The notes beneath the pieces are model-generated. The model was not told where the DNA came from. It searched no databases and worked only from the letters and a program-made list of their open reading frames with translations. The position numbers and the translations under genes were made by a program. This document shows positions 10,464 through 20,825 of a stretch of DNA of 64,000 nucleotides, piece by piece; the first letter of the stretch is position 1, and each line of letters opens with the position of its first letter. The stretch is taken from assembly GCA_019925095.2 (NCBI GenBank), contig CM034410.1, positions 14,366,436 through 14,430,435 on the forward strand, given 5' to 3'. The DNA is from Dendrolimus kikuchii (lineage: Eukaryota; Arthropoda; Insecta; Lepidoptera; Lasiocampidae).

Positions 10464-12218
10464 GTCCTTTTTGCCCTTTTGCCCTTTTGACCTTTTGCCC
10501 TTTTGCCCTTGGGCCCGTTTGCCCTTCTGCCCTTCTGCCCTTTTGACTTTTGCCCATTTGCCCATTTGCCCTTTTGCCCTTTTGCTCTTCTGCCCTTCTG
10601 CTCTTAAGCCCTTAAGCCCTTTTGCGCTTTTGCGCTTTGGCCCTTTTGCCCTTTTGCCCTTTTGACCTTTTGCCCTTTTGCCCTTTTGCCCTTTTGCCCT
10701 TTTGACCTTTTGCCCTTGGGCCCGTTTGCCCTTTTGACTTTTGCCCTTTTTCCCTTTTGCCCATTTGCCCTTTTGCCCTTTTGCCCTTCTGCCCTTCTGC
10801 TCTTAAGCCCTTAAGCCCTTTTGCGCTTTTGCGCTTTTGCCCTTTTGCCCTTTTGCCCTTTTGCCCTTTTGCCCTTTTGCCCTTTTGCCCTTTTGCCCTT
10901 TTGCCCTTTTGCCCTTTTGCCCTTTTGTCCTTTTGCCCTTTTGCCCTTCTGCCCTTCTGCTCTTAAGCCCTTCTGCTCTTAAGCCCTTAAGCCCTTTTGC
11001 AGTTTTGCCCTTTTGCCCTTTTGCCCTTTTGCCCTTCTGCCCTTCTGCCCTTCTGCTCTTAAGCCCTTAAGCCCTTTTGCGCTTTTGCCCTTTTGCCCTT
11101 TTGCCCTTTTGCTCTTTTGCCCTTTTGCCCTTTTGCCCTTTTGCCCTTTTGACTTTTGCCCTTTTTCCCTTTTGCCCTTTTGCCCTTTTGCCCTTTTGTC
11201 CTTTTGCCCTTCTGCCCTTCTGCTCTTAAGCCCTTAAGCCCTTTTGCCGTTTTGCCCTTTTGCCCTTCTGCCTTTCTGCTCTTAAGCCCTTAAGCCCTTT
11301 TGCGCTTTTTCCCTTTTGCCCTTTTGCCCTTTTGACTTTTGCCCTTTTTCCCTTTTGCCCTTCTGCTCTTAAGCCCTTAAGCCCTTTTGCCCTTTTGCCC
11401 TTTTGCCCTTCTGCCTTTCTGCTCTTAAGCCCTTAAGCCCTTTTGCGCTTTTTCCCTTTTGCCCTTTTGCCCTTTTGCCCTTTTGCCCTTCTGCCCTTCT
11501 GCTCTTAAGCCCTTAAGCCCTTTTGCGCTTTTTCCCTTTTGCCCTTTTGCCCTTTTGCCCTTTTGCCCTTCTGCCCTTCTGCTCTTAAGCCCTTAAGCCC
11601 TTTTGCGCTTTTGCCCTTTTGCCCTTTTGCCCTTTTGCCCTTTTGCCCTTCTGCCCTTCTGCTCTTAAGCCCTTAAGCCCTTTTGCCGTTTTGCCCTTTT
11701 GCCCTTTTGCCCTTTTGCCCTTCTGCCTTTCTGCTCTTAAGCCCTTAAGCCCTTTTGCGCTTTTTCCCTTTTGCCCTTTTGCCCTTTTGCCCTTTTGCCC
11801 TTTTGCCCTTCTGCCTTTCTGCTCTTAAGCCCTTAAGCCCTTTTGCGCTTTTTCCCTTTTGCCCTTTTGCCCTTTTGCCCTTTTGCCCTTCTGCCCTTCT
11901 GCTCTTAAGCCCTTAAGCCCTTTTGCGCTTTTTCCCTTTTGCGCTTTTGCCCTTTTGCCCTTTTGCCCTTAAGCCCTTAAGCCCTTAAGCCCTTAAGCCC
12001 TTTTGCCGTTTTGCCCTTTTGCCCTTTTGCCCTTTTGCTCTTAAGCCCTTTTGCCCTTTTGCCCTTTTGCCCTTTTGCCCTTTTGCCCTTTTGCCCTTTT
12101 GCCCTTTTGCCCTTTTGCCCTTTTGCCCTTTTGCCCTTTTGCCCTTTTGCCCTTTTGCCCTTTTGCCCTTTTGCCCTTTTGCCCTTTTGCCCTTTTGCTC
12201 TTTTGCTCTTTTGCTCTT
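10464..12218. repeat. Octanucleotide satellite (GCCCTTTT)n with an 80-bp higher-order unit
   Basis: About 1.75 kb of GCCCTTTT units with variants (GCGCTTTT, GCCCTTCT, GCTCTTAA, GCCCTTAA). The variant block GCTCTTAAGCCCTTAAGCCC recurs in register: at 11501, 11581, 11661, 11733, 11821 and 11901, spacings of 80, 80, 72, 88 and 80 bases. These are all multiples of 8, so ten-octamer higher-order units have been amplified with single-octamer slippage. One strand is almost wholly pyrimidine. Eight bases are not a multiple of three, so long frames stay open by repetition (CPFALLPF or KGKRAKGQ); these are not genes. Confidence 0.95.
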
Positions 12219-12224
12219 CGACTC

Positions 12225-12306
12225 TTTTTTGTCCTTTTTGTCCATGTTGCTCTTTTTGTCCTTTTTGTCCATGTTGTTCTTTTTGTCCTTTTTGCTGATG
12301 TTGTCC
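12225..12306. repeat. 27-bp tandem repeat, about three units
   Basis: CTTTTTGTCCTTTTTGTCCA followed by TGTTGCT repeats with a 27-base period at the edge of the octamer satellite. On the minus strand it encodes KKDKKSNMD repeats by periodicity alone. Confidence 0.75.
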
Positions 12307-12431
12307 CTTTTGTCATTTTTGTAGTTTTCATTGACGGGGGATAGATAAATAAAACTAGGACTGTTTGTAATAGAGGATGAAAGTTTGGATGAGACCAATC
12401 ATTTCACAAGTTCATAGATATAAAAATGCAT

Positions 12432-12732
12432 CGTCTATAAAAATGCGATAGTAACTCGATATGTCTTTCTGTTAAGTTTTCGGAAAACACTGGGAATACT
12501 GGATCGTTTTTATTGTAATTTTGTTTAAATGTAGTTTTAATGCCGAAAATGGACATATATACTCATGCCAAGAGATCGGCATGAGAATATATCAAGCATC
12601 GAGTTTGCGATATAAAATGAAGTGAATTTTTCGGGGGCAAATGGCAGTAACATAAAAATGGTGTACTGCTCTTTAAACAAGAAGCAGGAACTAGAGGTTA
12701 ACCCGCGGCGCAGCCGCGGGGTAAACTCTAGT
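12432..12732 (+). mobile_element. Helitron-like 3' part with 20-bp inverted arms and CTAGT end
   Basis: It starts with TCTATAAAAATGCGATAGTA and ends in CTCTAGT. Just inside the end, 12690-12709 (ACTAGAGGTTAACCCGCGGC) and 12713-12732 are inverted repeats with two mismatches and a 3-base loop. A GC-rich hairpin before a CTRR-type terminus fits Helitron-like elements. Confidence 0.55.
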
Positions 12733-12829
12733 ATATTATATATATTATATACTATTTACTATTAATATATGTATATATTTTAAACAACGCGCGCTGAAAT
12801 ACCGACTCATTTTACAAATGTGAAATTAT

Positions 12830-12942
12830 CTCCAGAAGGTTGTCTGGAGGAACCTTGTACCGCCGGTTGTACTAGTTATACGATTGTTAACTCGTGTGTA
12901 TTATTTCCTTGTGTGCAATAAAGAATATTCTATTCTAATTTT
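12830..12942 (+). mobile_element. LINE 3'-UTR-like repeat (TTGTCTGGA...)
   Basis: GGTTGTCTGGAGGAACC...GTTGTACTAG...GTGTGCAATAAAGAATATTC parallels the better copies at 18656 and 23940. It is diverged and has no coding part. Confidence 0.4.
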
Positions 12943-12949
12943 CACTAAA

Positions 12950-13730
12950 TTATTATTTAATTTACAAAAGTTTGGGCTAATTTTTTTTAACTTCTTCCTC
13001 ATATTCGAAATGAAAATCACAGCGTTAACCTCGGATGAAAGGCTTATTTAGGCTCTGGAACTATTAGCGCCCTCTACGCTCATGCGTAAAATTATCTCAT
13101 GCCTAAAGAGGTCACATACACCTCTCGTGTAACAATCTACAATTTAAACGCAAAAACAGTCCTTTTATTTTTGATGTCATACACAATGATATTGCTGTAC
13201 ATTTATATTTGAACTGTCTCATCTCCACGAAATGCTCGATGGAATTTTTTTGGGAATAATGCTGAAAATTTTATTCGAAATTGTTCAATTTGGTATTTGT
13301 CCGGTTTCAAAAGACGCTGCGGGTACAGCGTGTCGTATATTATACGATAAATATCTTTGTCACCTTTAGCAAGTCAAAAGAGCTCATGTTTTTTATCAAA
13401 ATTCACCCTTCAGATGTCAAATATGAATATACTTAGTGACGCGACGAATTGTTTATATTCAGTACACACGTATTATATTATCATATCGACCATAAATAAA
13501 CTATCGGCTATGTGAACCCAACGACACGTAACCTATGGGGCCATTGGTCAATGGAGTTATCGTGAAGTCTATGCTTTCCATGGAAAAAAGCCTGAATGTA
13601 AATGATAATCTTTTGTAGATTTTATTCAGTAGCGAGATCTTTGAGAAGTATATAATTATGAGGTTTTGTTGAATGATACGATAATGAACAGTGTGAGAAG
13701 AAAACGTTGTAGATGATTAGAAAAAATGTA
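12950..13730. other. Unassigned sequence
   Basis: AT-rich with no supported gene or terminal repeat. Confidence 0.5.
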
Positions 13731-13734
13731 ATAA

Positions 13735-13832
13735 CAATATTTGAGAAAGGAATGTCTAAGTCGTTTGGACATATAGAGGGAATGAATGAAATGAGACTGA
13801 CAAAACAACTGTATGACAATTATTGTGTTGTC
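13735..13832 (+). pseudogene. Old, highly diverged RTE tail
   Basis: The plus strand can be read GMSKSFGHIEGMNEMRLTKQ and then LYDN. It aligns with the [24 protein letters not shown] segment of the RTE family. It is much more diverged than the other copies and lacks the ATGT tail. Confidence 0.6.
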
Positions 13833-14097
13833 AGGTTTCATCGCGATGTTTGCCTTCACTGTTGTTAGCATGTTAGCATGTGATAAATGGTGTGGTAATA
13901 CCTGATAGGTGCATGCTTTTTCTAGTCAATATTTAAATCCGCGTTTTCCAATCCGATAATAAATTTCAGTTAGATGGCAAACAAATATTCTAAAAACTCA
14001 TTTGTGTTTAGGCAATGTGTAAACAGCGACCTTCTCTTATATTTTGGCATTTGGAATCACAAACAGAGACTAATTTTGTTACTGTTAGAATCTCTTT

Positions 14098-14479
14098 CAG
14101 TCGAACCTCGATAAGTCGAGAACCTCCCAAACTCGAAAAAAAATGTGTTCCCTTCCCTTCAACCCCCAAAAGCTCCGTTGGTCGATATCTGAACCCTCGT
14201 ATAAGTCGAAATAATTAGTGAGTGCCTATAAGCAAATTCAATAATTATTTTCCCTCTGTAACTCGAAAAATAAATAAATTGTACCTCTGTATTACGAACA
14301 TAGCAATATTTGATTTTACAACCTTTGTAAATATAATATAAATCTTAACCACTACAAGTCGAATGTTTCCTTACAAAATTCGCTTAAGTAGAAATCTTCC
14401 ATAAGTTGAAAACTTGTAAGTTCTATAACTCGATTTTTTGGCGTCTCCCTTCAAGTTTGGCTTACAGAGGATTTTACTG
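14098..14479. mobile_element. pogo/Tigger-like MITE
   Basis: The left end CAGTCGAACCTCGATAAGTC and the right end (reverse complement) CAGTAAAATCCTCTGTAAGC pair loosely. The interior repeats AA(G/C)TCGAA-type words, as in pogo-type non-autonomous elements. There is no transposase. The right third matches 56283-56412. A TA duplication is not clear on the left. Confidence 0.6.
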
Positions 14480-14486
14480 TAGTATG

Positions 14487-15003
14487 TAGGGATGGGCCGA
14501 ATGTGGTTTGAACCGAATACTTACTTCGGCCGAATATTCGGTTAAAACAAAAAAATCGGTTGATTACGTGACTTGATAACGGCGAATCTTTGGAATTTTA
14601 AAACAATAACCTGCCTCTGCTAAATTTTAGTACACTACTTATGGTTGTTAGATAATAAGTTTATGACATTTTTGATTTAATTTGATGTCTATTTAATTAG
14701 GCAAAGACTCTTCAATTAAAGAGAACTAATTTATATTTAATTTTTATCACATTGCAAGTTAAGGTTTACATGTTCCTAGCTAAAATAAATGACCATGAAT
14801 ATATAAAGGCTTAAGTATGTTTTAAGGTTATGATAGGATATGATTTCTATTATTTTCAGTCAAACTAGTGCAAGTAAGTGTTTTACTTTTTTCTTGCACT
14901 GAATGTTCGGCATTTAAACCGAATTTCGGCCGAATGCCGAAGTTCGGCTCAAACTGTCGAAATTCGGTCAAACCGAATGTAAAACGAATTTCGACCCTCC
15001 CTG
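14487..15003. mobile_element. hAT-like MITE with 8-bp TSD
   Basis: The termini TAGGGATGGGCCGAATGTGG and (reverse complement) CAGGGAGGGTCGAAATTCG pair. GTAGTATG at 14479-14486 and GTAGTATA at 15004-15011 are a 7/8-matching 8-bp duplication, the hAT signature. The interior is rich in CCGAATTCGG-type words. No transposase is present. It sits exactly at the end of the pogo-like MITE. Confidence 0.75.
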
Positions 15004-15011
15004 GTAGTATA

Positions 15012-15825
15012 GGATATCATACGCTTGTTACTAAATCTGAACAGACGTCAGATTTACTATAGTTTCGACAAAAAGTGGTCATTTTAAGGCCACAGAACAT
15101 AAATATATTGTAATATAGCGAAAATTTGATAAATATAATATAGCCTAACATATTTAGTCATTAATTATATGTGGGGCCAGCTGTAAAATTATGTAAATCG
15201 TGGCATTATTCTTTGATCGCTCTATTTGAATAGAAACTTTGTTTACTTTGATTTATTTGAAACCATATAGATATTATTTACTTTGTGCCGGTATTTATAA
15301 TTGGTGTTCTACATGTTTGATATTATTTTTGTTCATTAAATTGATTTAACATCTAAGTCGAGCGAACTTGTCTCATTACTTGTAGTATTCCAAGAGTGAA
15401 TGTTAATTATTTCAAGTTTTTACGTAGGTTTGTGTAGTACTGAAGCCAGTGCTATACGCGTAAGATACTCGTAGATAACAATTCAATTCGTTTACAATAA
15501 ACCTTATTATCTAATGCATAAAGTTCTATTTTGTATTGTGATCTATCGAGATAACATGATGTCAATGAATTTTATTAGTTAGGGTTATATTGACGCATGG
15601 AAATGTATGTTATGTTGTTGTCCGTAGTACGAATTTGAATAGTCTACGTGGTCGAAAGCTAGTTGGTTTCTTAAGTAAGAGCATGCGCTCTTACTTAGGC
15701 GTCTGTTGCCGCAAGTGGTCGAAAAGTACTAAGGCATTACAATGGTCTACTAAAAAACGTACCTCGCAACGCATTGGAATCATAGTAGATGCTCCCAGTC
15801 CTTTCTTTTTTTTATATAGAAAATC
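15012..15825. other. Unassigned sequence
   Basis: No supported gene or repeat boundary. AT-rich throughout. Confidence 0.5.
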
Positions 15826-15836
15826 TTAATTAAAAC

Positions 15837-15961
15837 AAGACAAGAGTTATGAATGTCAAAGAAGCAAGTGAGGTGTGTAAGAATGGGCCTAAATGGCGCT
15901 CTGTTGTTCGTGCCTACCCCGCAAGGCAACTGGCGTGAAGTTATGTATGTATGTATGTATG
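15837..15961 (+). mobile_element. RTE LINE tail, very short, with 11-bp TSD
   Basis: Only the last roughly 35 codons and the ATGT tail. TTAATTAAAAC flanks it at 15826-15836 and 15962-15972. Confidence 0.9.
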
Positions 15962-16199
15962 TTAATTAAAACTTCCAGTCAACGTCTTATTACTTAAAAC
16001 ATTTTTTTTTATAAAATCAGTCATACATTTTAATTAGCTCCTATTAATTTTTTATGAAATTTACGAACCTTAACAAAATAATATTTGCCTCTTCTTTCCG
16101 GGTCCTTCTTTGTGAATTTAAAGCACAATTGCCGTAAATAAGAATTTATTCTTATGTATTCACAACATATTATTGCTAAAGAGATTTTTTATTGTGAAG

Positions 16200-16510
16200 T
16201 GGCAAGTGGTCACCGTCCCATATAGACGTCTGCAACACTAGGGACGAAGCCAAAGCGTTGCCAGCCTTTGCAATGTGATAGGCGGGATGGGATAGAATGC
16301 CGACGTATGGCAGCATAACTCTCAGCGTATGGCCTGAGTGCCGCCAGCTCTATTCGAGCCTGCAGCGGGGTGGAGCGTGCAGAGTTCGTGTGAGACACAT
16401 GGAAACCCGGGTGTCCCTGGTGGCGGCCAGCGGGAATTTTTGCGTTGAGCGACGCGTCGTGTATGGAGGAAAGTTGCACCGCTACACGCTCGGTTCCGGT
16501 TTGCACTGAG
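16200..16510. other. GC-rich island, unassigned
   Basis: GC-rich block beginning GGCAAGTGGTCACCG in AT-rich surroundings. Short frames run on both strands, but no motif supports a protein. It is probably an old retroelement piece. Confidence 0.35.
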
Positions 16511-16544
16511 ACCGTAGGTAGATAAACTCATTTAAATGTATGGG

Positions 16545-16815
16545 AGTTTCTAAAAATGTGTACAATTATTTTAAAATAAACAATAGTTGTAGGATATTGA
16601 TAGTTTTTGAGTAGTAATTATGTGTTTTGTGAGAAATGTGAACTGTTTAGTCAAATGTGGCCTTTTGAGTTGTCACAAGAACTCCGTTGAATGGCACTAG
16701 CTGATTACCTACAGTTCGACTGTGCTACACATAGGCTTAAGAAAATGAAGAAACTATATTGTAAACTAAGATCTGGCTTAAAGGCCTAGCTGCCAAGCCA
16801 TAAACTTAAATAAAA
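16545..16815 (+). mobile_element. LINE 3' UTR copy (GGCCTTTTGAG / GGCTTAAAGGCC family)
   Basis: The order AACAATAGTTGTAGGATATT, TCAAATGTGGCC, AAGAACTCCGTTGAA, GGCTTAAAGGCCTA, AAGCCATAAAC is repeated inverted at 23395-23600, where it follows an RT C-terminus. This identifies it as that LINE's 3' UTR. It ends in an A-rich AATAAAAAATAA. Confidence 0.7.
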
Positions 16816-16971
16816 AATAATTTTAAATGTATCTAAACGCTAACGAGTGTCCCTAGCGATAGCCGAAATGTGCGTCGAGCGGGGTGTCGCGTACAGGTTT
16901 AAACCAGTTTGCGAACGATAAATGCCGAGCTGGCACTTAGGCTACTCAGTCGGACGCTTTGCCACTCAGGC

Positions 16972-17200
16972 CGGGGTATTTGCTCGACTGGATGGCGACC
17001 ACCCCTGGTCTAGAGTATGCTGCTATAACAACCTTGTGTTGTGTTCCGGCATTAGTGACCAGGTACCAGTCTCCCTTAAGAGAGCATCGGCGAATTTGTA
17101 GCACCTTTGGTGTTGCAAATGTCCATAGGCGATGGTAACCGCTTTCCAACAAGTAGGCCGTCTGCCTGTCTGCTGAACTCCTACAATGAAAATAAAAAAA
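16972..17200 (+). mobile_element. SINE-like repeat, family S
   Basis: Family S runs from ATCCGTGCAGGAACGGAG to CTGCTGAACTCCTGCAATAA followed by poly(A), about 310 bases. At least 15 copies lie in this window. It is non-coding and has a GGTTCCAGTCTCC stretch resembling a Pol III B box (inference). This copy lacks the first third and ends in AATAAAAAAA. Confidence 0.75.
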
Positions 17201-17419
17201 CACTTTCTCATCGTACGAAACACGCTTAGCTCAAGACCTTTCCTCAACACTAATTCTGTGTTCGCGTGGCATCACACCGACCTTAATAGTTATAATCAAG
17301 ATAATGATTCCCAGCATGGCTCTGCCATGTCGAAGCTGTTAATAAACCGACATGCAAACAATAGAATGTAACCCTTTACGAAATATTCGATGGTCTTTTA
17401 ATTAATACTTATGTACAAC

Positions 17420-17540
17420 ATTGTTTCGAAGTTCCCTGAAACCGTAGCGAGCTTTGATGATAAAAGCGATAACGTTTCGCGAATGCGTACAGTATTTTTC
17501 TAGCCGGGGGTAGGCTACCAAATCACCCCCCCCCCCCCCT
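17420..17540. repeat. Direct repeat copy 1 with poly-C end
   Basis: GCGAGCTTTGATGATAAAAG...GCGTACAGTATTTTTCTAGCCGGGGG is shared with 18918-19030. A run of about 16 C follows at 17523-17538. Copy 2 has a G run at the corresponding end. Confidence 0.7.
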
Positions 17541-17882
17541 TCCACCCTCTGCTTGAAGATCTTTATGGAAAAGCTAGAAAAAAAAAACTTCTTTCAAGAT
17601 ACAACGTTATGTGAAAATTTCAATTCAATCTCAAATACAAATTCAATTATTTGTATAAACTTATTTCTAGGCCTTACATAATTATATCTAAAACTTATGG
17701 TAATAACACATTTTGAATTATAATAGTTAAAATTAAGGCTACAATATTTTTTGACGGCGGTTACAGCACTAGACTCTAGAGGTATGTATCGCGGCAACCA
17801 ACACAGTTGTATTATAAAAACTTAAATATAGTGGAATTATTCATTAATTAACCTATAACTGTGTAAAATTAATGCCTGTTGG

Positions 17883-17898
17883 TGTGTGTGTACGTGTG

Positions 17899-17997
<99 letters not shown>

Positions 17998-18066
17998 GTG
18001 CGCGTGTGCGTGTGTGCGCCTGTAAGCCTGTGCGTGCGCCTGTGAGCCTGTGCGTGTGTGTGCGTG
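17883..18066. repeat. (CGTG)n microsatellite
   Basis: About 25 uninterrupted tetramers at 17896-17993, flanked by degenerate GTGTGCG units. Frames open through it on both strands are artefacts of the repeat. Confidence 0.95.
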
Positions 18067-18345
18067 TCTTCCCCTAGTGTTATAGTCGGTTTGGTAATAT
18101 GCATTCTGCGACGCTTCTGAAAGTTCTCTTACGCTCGGTTCCTAATCTTACTTAACCGTTCATTTTCAATACTATCTCGGTTGCAATTTGACATGAGCTC
18201 CATACGAGTGATCTCGAAATTCAACCGATGGTACATAAGGCAATTAGTGGATATTGTATTGCATATAGTTATATGTTTATTATGTTTAAATAGTTGCATA
18301 TTATCACCATATCTTGGATATGTATATAACTTACTTTGCTATACA

Positions 18346-18548
18346 ACGTGGCAACGCCGCCAGCCTTCTGGGAACGTTTCCGGTGAGTGACAGTGGTTTG
18401 GGACCAATAACTTACCTTTAGATATTTTCCTCTTTTTTATTTAGTTTTAGTTTTTATATTGTATAGTCTGTAGTTTATATTTATTGTAGTTTTATTATAT
18501 ATGAAGTTTCAAATAAATATTCCTAAACTTAAAAGAAAAAAAAAACAA
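18346..18548 (+). mobile_element. 3' end of the PD...D retroelement
   Basis: GCAACGCCGCCAGCCTTCTG (NAASLLGT in frame) and the TTTTTTATTTAGTTTTAGTT UTR match 9125-9310. It ends in an A-rich tract at 18530-18546. Confidence 0.65.
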
Positions 18549-18655
18549 ACTTATGTGTATATTTGTATATATAGTATAGTTATATATTTATTATTAAAAT
18601 GTAAGTAATCGTACAATAATTATGTATACCACCGTCGCCACTCCTAATCAGAATA

Positions 18656-18796
18656 TTCTTGCCACGGGTTGTCTGGAAGAGATCGCTTTTTTTAGCGATA
18701 AGACCGCCCTTTGTACCCAACTAGACTAATACTAGTTCGTAAGTTTTTTTGTAATGGTGTACAATAAAGTGTTATCTACCTATCTATCTATCTAAG
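18656..18796 (+). mobile_element. LINE 3' UTR with (TATC)n tail
   Basis: GGTTGTCTGGAAGAGATCGC, AGCGATAAGACCGCC, ACTAGACTAATACTAGTTCG and GTGTACAATAAAGTG, then TATC repeats. Nearly identical to 23940-24071. A related tail follows an RT C-terminus at 19716-20150, which ties the repeat to a jockey/CR1-type LINE. Confidence 0.75.
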
Positions 18797-18917
18797 GCAA
18801 GTGAAAGAGTAAGACATTGAAACCGCTGTTCAAAGTGACACACGGACGAAGAAGGCCTTCGAGCGACAAGTACGCGTATTTATTTGCTGTATGTCTAACG
18901 TGCCCTTTAAAGATTTA

Positions 18918-19030
18918 CTGCATTGTTTTCGAAAGCCGCTGAAACTGTAGCTGTAGCGAGCTTTATTGATAAAAGAATAACATTCGGCGAATACGTACAG
19001 TATTTTTTCTAGCCGGGGGGGGGTTGGAGC
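18918..19030. repeat. Direct repeat copy 2 with poly-G end
   Basis: Matches 17420-17515: GCGAGCTTTATTGATAAAAG...GCGAATACGTACAGTATTTT, then TTCTAGCCGGGGGGGG. Confidence 0.7.
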
Positions 19031-19355
19031 CCCCCTGCCACCCGCCGCCCCCACGCCGCAGGAGCCGATCCTCCATTAACGTCGAATAAATATTTTCACT
19101 CATAAATTCATATTCTGCTTTATGTATTTTTATCGTGGGCTTTTTCGCATGAAATTAATTTGTTTGCTATACTTGTGGGGTATATTTTTTGGCTTTATTA
19201 ACATTTCAAATGTGTATTTAATTATGCATTAATGAAAAGTCGTTGACTTGTTAATTTATTCGTGTGTGTTTTAAGGTTGGGATAGTTGAAGGTAGAAAAA
19301 AAAAATCTCATGATCTCATTTCGGTGTCATCGCAGATTGCTGAGATGTAATTTAG

Positions 19356-19607
19356 CATATCGAGCCTTTACCGCCGTTTTGTCGTAAGCGACATTTGGAC
19401 CTGAGTATATTTTTTGTTGTAAAAGGTTGTTATATATAAACTATTATTTTGTTTTAAGTTTTTCAGTTTTTGCTTCGGTAGGGTCCAATCTAACTAAAAC
19501 TGAAAAGTCTTAAAATAAAATAATGTCTTAAAATACCTTTTGCAACAAAAAAATGAACTTAAGTCCAAATTTTGCTAACGATAAAATGACTGTAAAGGCT
19601 CGATATG
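19356..19607. repeat. Fold-back element, two arms of about 120 bp
   Basis: The left arm starts CATATCGAGCCTTTACCGCC and the right arm, reverse-complemented, starts CATATCGAGCCTTTACAGTC. The match continues with substitutions through TTTGGAC(C/T)T.AGT..ATTTTTT.TTG and AAAAGGT to a short centre near 19475. The structure fits a fold-back MITE. No coding capacity. Confidence 0.8.
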
Positions 19608-19715
19608 TTGTATGTACGTGTCTACCGGTGTAACATAATTATAAGTTGCGACAATATTTTTTGGGCATTGAAAGGTTGTCCGGAAAAGAGAATTAGAATC
19701 TAAAAGTTCTTGAAT

Positions 19716-20150
19716 GAATGAATGAAAACTCTTTATTGTTCACCATAACTTAAACCTAGATATTTATTACAGACACATTTAAATTAGAACAATGGGCGGC
19801 CTTATCGCTTATGGCGATCTCTTCCAGGCAACCCGGTGTCTAAGGAGATATTACAAGAAAATTAAATGATATTTGGTGGCTTAACTAAATTGAAACTAAT
19901 TCAATCGTAATTGAAGAAAAAATTTTTTTTAATAAAAACATACATAATTAAATTAAAATAATATAAATTACATATACTTACATGCGAATAATAATAGAAT
20001 TCCATTTACTGCAACACATTTTATTTAGCGGACAAATAATGGTCAGTCATCAAGTGTTTGAATGTACCAATGGATGTAGCTTGTCTGATTTTCATGGGAA
20101 GGGAGTTCCACAGGCGAACAGCCTGTACGGCAAAAGAGTTTCCTAAAAGT
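19716..20150 (-). mobile_element. Jockey/CR1-type LINE 3' end with (ATTC)n tail
   Basis: RT C-terminus at 20026-20148, then a 3' UTR containing GGTTGCCTGGAAGAGATCGC and AATAAAGAGTTTTCATTCAT with an ATTC tail at about 19716-19730, all on the minus strand. Confidence 0.75.
20026..20148 (-). pseudogene. LINE reverse transcriptase C-terminus (QAVRLWNSLP)
   Basis: The minus strand reads GNSFAVQAVRLWNSLPMKIR, then QATSIGTFKHLMTDHYLSAK and a stop. The RAVRLWNSLP...FK..L pattern is a standard ending of jockey/CR1/L2-type polymerases. Only about 40 codons survive in this 5'-truncated copy. It shows that the dispersed TTGYCTGGAAGAGATCGC repeats of this window are 3' UTRs of such LINEs. Confidence 0.75.
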
Positions 20151-20464
20151 TCTTCTTCTTGTTTGAAAGGATTATGGCTCCAACGCAGTTTGCATTAGTT
20201 TGGCCAATGTCACAGTAGGTGGAAAAATGTCAGGTGCATATAACCGGTGGTCTTCCAAATCACTTTCTGAAATTCTGAGGACAACACAAAACATAGAATG
20301 TTAGACTAACTACATTATAGATAGATGTTATTGTTAAAAACTTTGATAATAGTAGGGGAGCCCAAGATGCTCTATATGTGGAGTTACTCGTGTCGTGGGG
20401 ACCTTTTAGATTGTGAAGATTAGATGCTAAAAAGAAAAAAAGGTTTGTGATGTATGGCCTTTCA

Positions 20465-20825
20465 CTGGTGCGTGTACAGGTTTTCAAATAAAAAGAGTCG
20501 CACAGATATACTCAAGCGCGTCAGATATTCAAAAGGGATGTTGAGTAAAGCCTAAAGGAACACCTATTCAAAAGACTGACGATTTGGACGCGACCAAAAG
20601 TTATAGACGATTTTTCAAAATGCAAAAAAAAACGTAACATTGAAATACTCTAGCGCGTCAGATTTAATATACAGACGGTTCAGCTTGATGTCCTTGTCAT
20701 GCTGACCCATAATCTGACAATTATGTGGAGGAATTATCTTAATCTGACGGTTTGAAAAAAAATGTTGAAGAATAAAATATACCCCCACCCTATATGAAGG
20801 GTTCATATATGGTGGGGGTACATAA
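20465..20825. repeat. Unclassified repeat with terminal hairpin
   Basis: Internal words ACTC(T/A)AGCGCGTCAGAT occur twice (about 20511 and 20648). At 20780-20820 TACCCCCACC pairs with GGTGGGGGTA, and TATATGAA pairs with TTCATATA inside it, giving a long imperfect hairpin. Possibly a MITE. Confidence 0.45.

Noticed and set aside
10453..12398. Many long open frames encoding CPFALLPF or KGKRAKGQ repeats on both strands
   Set aside because: They follow from the octamer period, have no unique sequence and occur in several frames at once.
17853..18104. Frames of Thr-His-Ala-Arg or Val-Arg-Ala-Cys repeats
   Set aside because: Pure translation of the (CGTG)n microsatellite.
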